From Opisthocomus hoazin (taxonomy: Eukaryota > Chordata > Aves > Opisthocomiformes > Opisthocomidae), in assembly GCF_030867145.1 (NCBI RefSeq), contig NC_134440.1, forward strand, positions 8,990,001 to 9,054,000: a DNA stretch of 64,000 bases, in the 5' to 3' direction. Under the pieces are notes generated by a model. The model was given only the letters and a program-made list of their open reading frames with translations. It had not been told where the DNA came from and ran no database searches. Numbering within the stretch: position 1 is the first letter of the stretch; every line of letters starts with the position of its first letter. Shown here piece after piece: positions 1 to 10,084 of this stretch. Made by a program: the position numbers and the translations under genes.

Positions 1-300
1 TGGGGACGGGGAGGCGATGGCGGGCAAAGCCGGGTGCCGGGCCGCCGCTGGGGCCGGGCGCTGGCGGGGCTGCGGTGCCGGTGGGCTCGCTCCCGGGCGG
101 TGTTTCTCGGTCCCGGGGCCGCCTCGGGGAGCAGTGAGGGGTCGGGGCCGAGCGTGGGCTGCCCGAAGGGTGTCACGGCCCGGGCCGCGGCCGCTTGGCC
201 TGGAGGAAGGAAGGCGGCGTGGCCCAGGCTGCGGCCCGGCGGCCGTGCGGCCTGCCCGGCGCGGTTCGGCGGCGTTTGTATGTAAATGTGTGGCTTTGTC
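1..300. promoter_or_regulatory. CpG-rich segment, probable SPPL2B promoter/exon 1 neighbourhood
   Basis: The first ~290 bases are very GC- and CpG-rich and drop abruptly to average composition at about 290. SPPL2B exon 2 starts at 9,965 directly after where the signal peptide should end, so a short first exon is expected at or just upstream of this segment. Two ATGs (17 and 34) open reading frames here, but neither encodes a hydrophobic signal peptide and I see no convincing phase-0 splice donor. I therefore do not call exon 1. In human, LSM7 and SPPL2B are, to my knowledge, head to head over one CpG island, which would fit a promoter here. Confidence 0.45.
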
Positions 301-319
301 GCGAGTTTTTTTCTTCTTT

Positions 320-918
320 CATAGAATCATTGAGGTTGGAAAAGACCTCCAAGATCACCCAGTCCAACCGTCACCCCAACACCCCCAGGCCTGCTAAACC
401 ATGTCCCCAGGTGCCACATCCACACGGTTTTTGAACCCCTCCAGGGATGGGGACTCCCCCACTGCCCTGGGCAGCCTAGGCCAATGCCTGACCACTCTCT
501 CAGTAAAGAAATTTTTCCTGATATCCAATCTAAACCTCCCCTGATGCAACTTGAGGCCATTGCCCCTCGTCCTGTCGCCGGTTACCTGGGAGAAGAGCCC
601 AACCCCCCCTCACTCCCCCCTCCTGTCAGGGAGCTGCAGAGAGCAAGAAGGTCTCCCCTCAGCCTCCTCTTCTCCAGCCTGAGCAGCCCCAGCTCCCTCA
701 GCCGCTCCCTCAGCCGCTCCCCATCAGACTGGTTCTCCAGCCCCCTCCCCAGCCTCGCTGCCCTTCTCTGGACACACTCCAGCCCCTCCATGTCCTGCTT
801 GTGGTGAGGGGCCCAAAGCTGAGCACAGCAGTCGAGGTGCGGCCTCACCAGTGCCGAACAGAGAGGCACGATCCCTGCCCTGGTCCTGCTGGCCACACCA
901 TTCCTGATCCAAGCTTTG
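320..918 (-). repeat. CR1 LINE 3' fragment
   Basis: The reverse complement ends in the CR1 3' motif (AATGATTCTATG) preceded by the usual GATCTTGGAGGTCTTTTCCAACC block. It reads back through the CTCAGCTTTGGGCCCCTCACCACAAG region to an AACAAAGCTTGGATCAGGAATGG block. It is about 600 bp and 5'-truncated, as most avian CR1 copies are. The open frames here are fragments of the CR1 ORF2 C-terminus or its antisense, not host genes. Confidence 0.9.
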
Positions 919-3900
919 TTAACTTTCCATAGTTAACAGCATGTTTCTCATAGTTCTTAAAACCTCGGGTCCCCGGTGAGCCAGCAGCCTTCTCCAGGCA
1001 GCCCTTCAGGAAGGGTGCGTGGGCTGGCCCGGGGCTGGGATCCTGGCAGCAGGGCTGGCTCTTGGCTATGGGTTCACCTGAACTGACAGACTTGCTCTGA
1101 GAAAGCAGCTAACAGAAACGAAGGGGGAACCTGACGCCATGGCCAATCTTGAGTCTTGCATTCTCATTACTTGCAGTACTAATAAGTTTTATGGGATAAA
1201 TTTTGAAGGGTGTGACAAACTGGGTATGTAATCCTGATACAGGAGAGAGTGGACTTTTAGCTATTCTATTGCATGGTGCATAGCTTTTGTATTTCAAGTT
1301 CAGGTGTTTTGTGTTCTGAAAATGATGAAGTGTCATTTAAAGTTCTTAACTGTTTATCAGGTAATTTGGAGGGTGCTGTGCCCTCTAGAGTATTCTTGGT
1401 ATAACATCTTCACACGACAGTGTGATTTTTCCCTATTCTGTACCTGTCTCCTTACCGATTCCTTGCCAGTGATCTGGAGTTACAGAATGGTCGGGTTGCT
1501 ATTTGACAACGTATTTTTTATTTCTGCATCATCCCCTTTTTTCTTTTCCTCTATCATCTTTTCCTTCATCGTTTCCTTATTCCACACATGCCATGTGCAT
1601 TTTGGCATCTCTGTTAATGCGTCAGGTGGATGAGTAGTGCCAGCATAGGCCCCACAAATTGATAAGGTATAAGAATGGGTCAAGGACTGGCATGGAGTCA
1701 GTTTGATCCAGCAGTGTGGAAGAGGTAAGCACATCACAGTGTGGAAGGACAGCAGGTGAGATAGTCCACCGGTGGATACTTGGAGATCTTGGCGTCAGCT
1801 CTGTGCATTGCAGCACGCTTCCTTTCTGTAAGCAAGTAATTCAGTGTGTTTCCGCAGTGGAATAGTGTTAGCGTGCTTGAGCAGCCTGTGAACTGGCTGG
1901 CCTGAGTGCTGAAACAGTCCTGCTGCAGCAGCAAAAAGCAGATTTACTGTATCCTGCTAATATGCTTCTGTTAGCCAAGCTGGCTCATTTAAAAATTGTT
2001 TGAATACCTTGTATTTCGCAGTACTTCTACATCTCTTGTACTTGCACTTTTTGGTGTGGTTTTAGGTAGGACATCGTCCTCAGCTTGAGGCAGAGAGGCA
2101 TGCTCTGATGCACTCGTATGACCATGATACACCAGTGACTGATGGATAGGGTTGTTCTGGGGAACAAAGCTGGCAGCTCGCACAGTGAGCTGTTGTGTGC
2201 ATGTGCTGTGCACCAGCTGTGCTCGTTGTCAGTAGCTTACTCTTGTCTTGATGCTGTTGGGCATGTTTGGAATATATCTGTCTTCCTCCTTGAGGTAGGA
2301 TAATAGAGTTTGGGGTTTTTTTTCCCCTGGGGCAGGGGGAGATAGTGTCCACATTTGCTTCTAAACTCTGATGTATACAGGGAGAAGGAAAAGCTTGGCT
2401 AGTGAAGCGTGGCGCTCCCAAATCTGGGTCCTCATCTGGGAACCCCTAAAGAGGGGTGTGATCTTCTAGATCCAAGTACAGTGGTGCTTTGGTATCCAAG
2501 TCCTCACTTTTCATTTAACTTTCGTCTCATTCTAACCATTCCTTCATGGGATCGCTACCTCTCCATTGTCCTGTGCCAACTGCAGATATACACGAGCCTT
2601 TGACTGATGAAGAATATAATAACATGGTCTTCAGTGGGCGTGTTGGATCTAGCTGGCCTTCACTACACTAACTTTCAGCAGAATACTGAATGGAGGTGAT
2701 GGCTTTTGTCTTTAAAATCAGAGCACTCTACGATGTAGGTCCGGAGAGTTGAAAAGACCGTCTGAAATTCTGGATTAAGGTGATGGTTGACAATTTAGTC
2801 TCATAGAATTGTTGCATTCTGAATATAAAACTCTCTCCACTGCACAGTGCTTGCTGAAGGAGTGTTTTCTCTGTGTGCAAATTTGCTGTCTGCTGTTGAT
2901 GGTCTCCAAACGCATGGGTGCAGTTGATGGGAAGGAATGCACCCCAGCTCTTGGGAACTCCGCTGCTGTCTTGCATGATACGTACTGTGAGAGCAGGCAG
3001 AGCTCATTCATTCCTTCTTCAAGGAACACACCTCCTAGTGTCTGCTAAATCTGTCTGAGATTCAGGTGACCAAATCAGCTGATAAAGCTAATGAAAGTGG
3101 GAAAAGTGCGTGGGGCATCCCGCTGAGTCTGGGAATGGAGGCAGGGAGGGACAAACAAAAATGAGCCACTGGGTTGGCTCAGTCACGCGTGCTGCGGTTT
3201 CTTGAAACGCGGGTGAGCTGAATTCCTCCCCTCCACCATAACGATGAAGTGAAATGATGGAAACACCACTGAACTTGCACACCCCAGTGCTTGTCTCCGA
3301 GCTGCATTAGTTCACCAACATGACCAAAAAATAACCTCACTCAGCAAAAAACTGTGGAGTGTTCTGCTCTCTTAATGCCTCAAATAAACTGTGAAAGGGT
3401 CTGATGAGGTTCAGAGCAAACAAGTGTGCTCTTCTCATGCCACAAACAATTAGATTGGCTCAGTTGCCTGTTAAGTTGCACCCTTAGACTTTTCTGTTGT
3501 GTGAAAACCTTTTCCCTGTTTTGCAGCTTTACATAAAACACTTTGTGCTAATTATAAAACAATTTTCATAAAGCTGTGATTCTAGCAGATTTCCAGCTTT
3601 GCAGAGGTCTTGCTATTGTTGAATATGGATGCCTGACTGGTAACAATGTTTGAATACAATACTTTCTCCTTATTCGTATAGGGAAAATAGATAATTCCCT
3701 ACTTGGCAGAAGTGACTTCTCTCAGTTATTTGAGGCTAGGAAGCTCATTCCTGCTGAAGCTTGTTGCAGTGCTTTCTAAATCATGTGTGCTGTAAGAAGC
3801 CAGTATCCTAAAACACCTTATAGTCACAGCAGCTGTTGTTTTTCTGTCAGTGTTTGGAAAAGGCTGGGCTTGATGTGCAAACCCTTGGAAGAGCCCTTGG

Positions 3901-5012
3901 GGGCTGTAGGAGCGTTGTGCGGGATCGGCACAGGAGATCACTTTTTCTCATGGGTGAATCTAGGATATGGAGTGATCTCTAGGAACTAAGAACCGTCATA
4001 AATGTTGCCACTGTCCCAGTGCATCCGCTGCACTGCTTTGAGCTGGTTTTTGTTGTCTGATACCTAGTGACATAAATAAAAACAAAACGGGAGGCGTCAA
4101 AGCCCTGCGCTGCTGAAATAAGAAACTGATGCCTGTGGCTCTGCTCTAGCTGGGAGGATAAGAACAAACTTGCAGTGGCTGTAACAGGCTTCAGAACTAT
4201 GCTTTGATGCTAAGTGATAATCGCTTTGTAAAAATGTCTGTTAATGCACCTTCTCCATGGACTCCATTCTCCACGGACTTTCTAAAACTCTGCACAGCCT
4301 CTGCTGCTTTTAGCCCTGCCCATATTCCTATTAATTCCTCTCATCCTTCATTTTTACTTGGTTTTTGGCACACAAAACTTCAGAGCTCCTGAAATGTTTT
4401 GACCACTTCGCATTACAAACCTTTTACTGCGTTAATACTTCTTTAAAAACCATCCATTAAGTTGCTCAGAAAGCATCATCGTGTATTACAGTCTTCAGTG
4501 TGCCTTTGGGGGGTTATGACTGAGTTCCAGTAATGGTTATCTAAACGGAAATGTAGCAGCATACCCTATACTTATTCTCTTGTTTTAAAGATGTGAAACT
4601 TATGTCTTATAAATGTAAAACTTTTAACTGTGCAGGCTGATTGTTTCTCAGATGCATAAAGCTGCTCAGTTACAGGTGGCTCACTCCTGCAAAACTGCCG
4701 GAAGATTTTGGAGGCAGCTGTACACAGAAGATTAAAAACGGAGCTAGTCGATGTTTTGGGGGGTTTCTAAGCCCAGTCAGACCCTGTAACAATAAGCAGG
4801 AAACACACTTGTTCTGCTCTTTTGTCTGTGCCTGTATTTGGATCTCTGTGGCTTGTTACTCTTGGAAGTAAAATTCAAGATGATAATAACGGATTATTTT
4901 TCAGTACTTCTTTGTTTTGTTGAAAGGGCTTTGGGCGCTATGGTTGGATAGCTGAGATAGGAGTTAAAAAGTCCCAACATGGCAAATGTTGGACTCAGTG
5001 ACTTTTTTGCCT
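919..5012. other. SPPL2B intron 1, 5' part (no gene seen)
   Basis: This 4.1-kb stretch is unremarkable AT-richer sequence with short chance open frames on both strands. None has flanking splice sites plus recognisable protein content. I see no RNA gene or clear mobile element in it. It is inferred to be intron 1 of SPPL2B because exon 2 lies downstream at 9,965. Confidence 0.6.
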
Positions 5013-5961
5013 AAATCTTCGGCGGCAAGTGCTCCAGCCACACCGCGCAAGTTGCAGAAGGCAAAGGCAGGGACTGGGAGAATGAAGAACCTCCCACTGC
5101 AGGAGAAGATCAGGTTTGGGACCACCTAAGGAAGCTGAAGGTGCCCAAGTCCCTGGGACCTGATGAAGTGCATCCACGGGTCCTGAGGGAACTGGCAGAT
5201 GAAGTTGCCAAGCCACTGTGCATCCTATTGGAGAAGCTGTGGCAGTCTGGTGAAGTTCCCATGGACTGGGAAAGGGGCAATGTGACCTCAGTTTTTAAAA
5301 AGGGAAAAAAGGAAGACCCAGGGAGCTACAGGCCAGCCAGTCTCACCTCTCTATGATTCTATGATTCTGTGCCTGGCAAGATCCTGGAGCAGATCCTCCT
5401 GGAAACTATGCTAAGGCCTGTGGAAAATGAGGAGGTGATTGGTGACAGCCAGCATGGCTTCACTAAGGGCAAATCGTGCCTGACAAATTTGGTGGCCTTC
5501 TACAATGGGGTTACAATGTTGGTGGACAAGGGGAGAGTAACTGATGTCATCTACCTGGACTTGCACAAAGCCTTTGACATTGTCCCACGCGACAGCCTTG
5601 TCTCTGGAGAGAGACGGATTTGATGGATGGACCAGTCCAACTGGAGTGGGGCCAGAGGAGGGCCACAAAAATTATCCGAGGGCTGGAACCCCCCTCCTAT
5701 GGCCTCAAGTTGCATCAGGGGATGTTTAGATTGGATGTTAGAAAAATTGTTTTTACTGAGAAATTTTTTACTGGAAGAGTTCTAAAGCATTGGAACAGGC
5801 TGCCTAGGGCAATGGTGGAGTCCCCATCCCTGGAAATATTAAAAAAACGTGTAGACATGGCACTTTGGGACATGGTTTAGCAGGCGTAGTGGTGATGGGT
5901 TGGCGGTTGGACTTAATGATCTTAGAGGACTTCTCCAACCTTAATGATTCTGTAATTCTAT
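5013..5961 (+). repeat. CR1 LINE, internally deleted, with RT fragment
   Basis: CR1 ORF2 sequence runs in the + direction. Frames at 5,141-5,356 and 5,369-5,623 encode CR1 reverse-transcriptase segments (GPDEVHPRVLRELADEVAKP, then [19 protein letters not shown] and YLDLHKAFD). The RT is cut short by a junction near 5,634-5,650, where the sequence jumps to the 3' end of the element, and by a second junction near 5,701. The copy ends with CR1 3' repeats (AATGATTCTGTAATTCTATG) at 5,961. An 18-bp insert at 5,351-5,368 brings an in-frame stop. The element cannot move. Confidence 0.9.
5351..5368 (+). repeat. 18-bp CR1-tail-like insert inside CR1 RT
   Basis: CTATGATTCTATGATTCT sits between codons for SLTS and VPGK, which are adjacent in CR1 RTs as I know them. 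The insert matches the octamer repeat normally found only at the CR1 3' end. It is a multiple of three but contains TGA in frame. Confidence 0.75.
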
Positions 5962-6362
5962 GGAAGGCTCCGGGAGCTGGGGCTGCTCAGCCTGGGGAAG
6001 AGAAAGCTGCGGGGAGAGCTTAGAGCAGCTGCCAGGGCCTGGAGGGGCTGCGAGAGAGCTGGAAAGGGGCTTTGTGCAAGGGCCTGGGGGGACAGGACAA
6101 GGGGTGAGGGCTTTAGATTGGAAGAGGGGAGATGTAGATGAGATGGAAGGAAGGAATTCTTTCCGGTGAGGGTGGTGAGGCCCTGGCCCAGGCTGCCCAG
6201 AGGAGCTGTGGCTGCCCCCTCCCTGGCAGTGCTCAAGGCCAGGTTGGACGGGGCTGGGAGCACCCTAGGCTGGTGGAAGGGGATCCTGCCCATGGCAGGG
6301 GGGCTGGAATGGGATGATCTTTAAGGTCCCTTCCAAGCCCAAACCGTTCTATGACTCTGTGA
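5962..6362 (+). repeat. Second CR1 LINE 3' fragment, abutting the first
   Basis: A separate CR1 subfamily copy begins immediately after the previous copy's 3' tail with the GGAGCTGGGGCTGCTCAGCC block. It ends with TTCTATGACTCTGTGAAA. The 3' block (GATGATCTTTAAGGTCCCTTCCAA) differs from that of the upstream copy, so this is an independent insertion and not a duplication of it. Confidence 0.85.
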
Positions 6363-8821
6363 AATAGGAGTTTTTTGCTAAACACATTTTTTCCTCACTG
6401 CATATGCACAATAGTGTCTCCCTTGCTCCACCAACGGCTGTACTTTGTGAACTTGCACTTTGCTGAAGTGGCTTTCATCTGTACTGAGATAAACAGTGTA
6501 ACCTGCCACGCCAGCACACCTCAGGACAAATCTAATAATTTTAGAGCACTTAATGAACACTAATGTTAAAAAGAAAAAAAAAAAAGGAAAACATTGCTTC
6601 GTAAGTTATCAAAGACCAATTATACAGAAGAGCTAATTATAAAAGTCTCTGCCTCCTGTATATTTTTAGGATGATGTCTCTTTACTGCTTTGTTGACATC
6701 TTTCAATAGAATGGCATCATTTATCCTCCAGGCAGTGTGGAGATCATTTATGTTTAAAGGATGATTCTTCGAAGTGTTCCAAAAAGCATGTTTTTACCCT
6801 GAGTGTCTCCTAGGGGGGCAGGGTAACTTCTGTGTAGTGGGGTTTGAAATAAAGAGGGAGAAATGAGAGCGATGGATTTTTGAACAAACATGATAAGATA
6901 CAACTTTGCTTCTGCCTCCGTCATCTTTAGCATCTTGTTTCTCAGCTGCTACCTGGAGAAACAAATGTGTGAGATGTATTTGTAAGAGTGGAACTCTATA
7001 ATTATCAAATCATTAGTCTGTTTAGCTTGTAAATGTTAAACTAGGTGTTGACAGATTAGTCTGTCACAAATTTCTGTCTAATTCAGTAGCAGCGATGGTT
7101 AGGAATACTACGTTGTGTTTCTCTCCAGCAGGAGGTTTCATCAGTTCTGGTAGGCACAGTGGTTTGATTGGGGAAAACTAAATCTGAGCAACAGAGCAAT
7201 TAAACATGTCCTCAGGCAATGACTTCAGGGTTGTTTAGGAGTGCTAGACTGGAGAAAGGCAAGGAAGAATGGGAATGGAGGAGTTGGGTCTGTGAGTAGA
7301 GGACAGTAGCACATGAAGGGACCTAGCAGAAAGATCAGATAGTTAAATAGGGTGTGTTTCTTTTGTTGGGGTGGGTGGGGGTTTTTTTTCTGAACCTGCT
7401 GGTGGTGGTGAACTGATGGTCTCCACTAATCCTGTGTCCTGGGGTCACTAATGAATGGGCAGTGTTCCACCAGAAACAAAATATGTGACTAGGTAAGGTA
7501 AGGGCCAGGTGAGTTATTGCATGTGTTTCACACATATATATATATTGTTTTTTTTAAAAAAACAATTTCAAAGTGCTAAGTGCTAGTAAGGATTATTGAA
7601 AGTTCTCAATTAAAATGCCAATAAAATGGAGAAACTTCTCCTTGCAGTAGGAATCGGATGGTCTTGGAACACAGAAATGATAATAGAAAGAATCCAGTTA
7701 CATTAACAGTATTTGGTATTCCATAAGCACTGGATTCCCCAATCGCTGGGCTAAAATAGTATTTTGAGAACACTGTATTTAATATGTGGTCAATGTTTTC
7801 CTGACTAATAGCTCATACAAACCTAAAGTACAGATATAATTTGCATTTGCTCTCAGCATCATCTTTTTATAGTCTTATGACCAGACAGCACTACTTAAAA
7901 CATTGAAGTTGCTCCATAAGAGGACTGTGAGGCACTGGAGCAGGAATTAAAGATCAGCAAGACTCTCCTTCTTCAAAAAGAAACATTAATCTGGATTTGT
8001 ATTTTTTAATTTAAAAAGAAAAGAAAAAACCTCTAAAGCTAGTTTTTGTCCTGCTTTCTGAGCGTTTCTTTTGTATCTGAACATTTTGATCTTAATCTTA
8101 AATTGAATTCTTGATGTGGTGGTGTTCAAACCTGACCAGATGGGTCACAGAATGCATGTGAGCAGGCTGGGTACCAAGGAGCCGATGTGGAGTATTGGGT
8201 TGGGATAAAAATTGTTTAATAAGCAAAGGAGAAGTAGATGAAGAAAGCAAGAAAGAAAGAAAACAAAACAAGTGATGCAAGGGCAATCACTCGCCACCTC
8301 CAACAGGCAGACCGAGGCGCAGCCAGTTCCTGAGCCAAAGATGGCTCCTTCAGAAACCCCTCTTGGCACTTTTCCTTGCTGAGCGTGACGTATGGCATGG
8401 AATATCTCTTTATTGAGGCATCTGCCTGGTTGTGTCCCTTCCTAACCTCTTGTGCACTCCCGATCTGTTCACTGCGGGGACAGAGTGAGGAGCAGAGAAG
8501 GTCTTGACACTGTGCAGACACTGTTCAGCAATAGCTGTAACAGTATTTTATCAGCGTTGGTTTGGTCACAAATCTAAAACACAGCACCATACCAGCTGCT
8601 CTGAAGCAAACTAACTCCATCCCAGCCAAACCCAGTACAGGCTGTAACTACAGCACTTAGATATGTCATCTTCACTACGTGTAGCAAATCTGGTTGGAGT
8701 TTTGGCAGCAGTGACTGCTGGGCACTGAAGCAGTGAGAAGTGGAGTGTGCAGTATGTCGTCTTGAGAATCTACGTGTGCTACTGCCACCGAAAATCCGGG
8801 AATAAAACCTCGTAACACCAA
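6363..8821. other. SPPL2B intron 1, middle part (no gene seen)
   Basis: AT-rich intron sequence with a short (TA)n tract near 7,532-7,545 and several homopolymer runs. No coding exon, RNA gene or confident repeat was recognised. Confidence 0.6.
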
Positions 8822-9170
8822 TGTAGTGTTAAAAGGCATTGCATTCTTTATTGCAGCGCCGGATGCACGGGGGATAATTCCACCGAACGTGCATCCCTCA
8901 TACCGTTTCCTTACAGTTTGTATAGATCAAAAATATACGTATTCATTAGGTTACATAACTTATCCCTTTCATATTAAAATCAGTTCCAAGAAGTCATTTC
9001 CATATACTCCTCCCAGCTGCGCTTGCGCAGTGCCTCCTAGTGGTGGTCGTCGGGGGTCCAAGATGAAGGCTCATCCTCTTCATCACAGTTTCTGCACAAA
9101 CTCAGTTCTCTTCTGGCTCCCATCCACACAGTAGGGTTGTCTTGACCGGTTCTAGGCGACTTCTAGCCTC
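8822..9170 (-). mobile_element. LTR-like fragment of an avian endogenous retroelement
   Basis: Read on the minus strand, the segment has a polyadenylation signal (CAATAAAG, complement of 8,849-8,856) about 30 bases before a terminal AACACTACA, that is, a CA end at 8,822. Upstream is GGAGGAGTATATGG, which could be a polypurine stretch or TATA region. Further upstream is a short frame ending in an acidic tail (CDEEDEPSSWTPDDHH) before a stop at 9,037-9,039. This arrangement is typical of the 3' end of a retroelement running into U3-R-U5. The outer boundary is approximate, no target-site duplication was found, and the family was not identified. It is a decayed relic with no intact gene. Confidence 0.4.
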
Positions 9171-9964
9171 TATCAAAAACTAACCCCTTTGTATGGAGAT
9201 GCAAGACTCTCTGCTTCAGTTAGTTTACACAATAGATGGGTACTATAATGCTATTTCTATTAAAAATCCCCTTCACCACTATTGTTTAACATTAATGGTT
9301 ACCTAGAGACGAGACCCTCTGTTCCCAGACCTAATGCCCAGGTGGGTCAGGCTGTACCAGGAGCATAGCAGCACTGTTCATGTTTATGGTCAACTGATTT
9401 TATCACCCTGGTTACACTACCTGGGAGATAAAAAGAGAGCCAGCGATGCTGTGGGGTCTTGCCAGACCTGCAGCAAAGGTGTCCAAGGGATGTGAATCTG
9501 GAGCTGATCACTACCTCAGGCTGTCCTGTCAGGAGCTGGTGGGGGCCAGGGTGTTTATTCTGATTCCCTTATCGGTTCTGCAGTAGTCCAGCTTCTTTCT
9601 GTTGCTCTGGTTATATGTGTATATGCACCATTCTAGCTGTGGTGTTTGGGGTTGTTTCTGTAGTTTGGGTTTTTTGTTTGTTTGGGTGGTTTTTTTTAAA
9701 CACATCCAGCAACATTCAGTGAGGTTTCAGCTGATTCTTTGACCAGTGGCTGTGTAAGAGGGAATCTGTCTAATGTATCTGAAGTCTTTGTTTGAAATAC
9801 GGTGGGAATACTAACAAATTCCACTCTGTTCCCTGCACAGAGACTGAATCTCTTGTTTTTCTTTAAAATTCAAAGTAGGCTAATCAACAGCAAGTTATGC
9901 CTATCGCTTCTGCTGTTTCATGTGAGCTAAAATTCTTGTAGTGAAATTTTTGTTACATTTCCAG
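9171..9964. other. SPPL2B intron 1, 3' end
   Basis: Non-coding by inspection. It ends in a usable acceptor (TTACATTTCCAG) before exon 2. It may contain the outer part of the LTR-like relic, since an inverted match to its end (ACACTAC) occurs near 9,414-9,420. Confidence 0.5.
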
Positions 9965-10084
9965 GTGTACTGTGAGTATGGGATGGTACATGTCCTTTCA
10001 GAGAAGGGGAGCAGCAAAGGAAAAGACTACTGTATCCTCTTCAACTCTCAGTGGGCCCATCTGCCGCATGATCTGGGTAAAGCT
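9965..10084 (+). CDS. SPPL2B: SPPL2B exon 2
   Basis: Encodes the mature N-terminus, beginning [15 protein letters not shown] and ending PHDLGKA, 40 codons, phase 0 on both sides. The acceptor is TTTCCAG and the donor GTAAGT. This is the first lumenal block after the signal peptide; Cys residues here are conserved in SPPL2 proteins. Confidence 0.93.

Noticed and set aside
17..397. 126-codon frame from ATG 17 as SPPL2B exon 1
   Set aside because: It has no signal-peptide-like hydrophobic core, runs into a CR1 fragment, and has no matching phase-0 donor.
5141..5623. Reverse-transcriptase-like open frames
   Set aside because: They belong to a decayed CR1 LINE, not a retron, a domesticated gene or a defence system.
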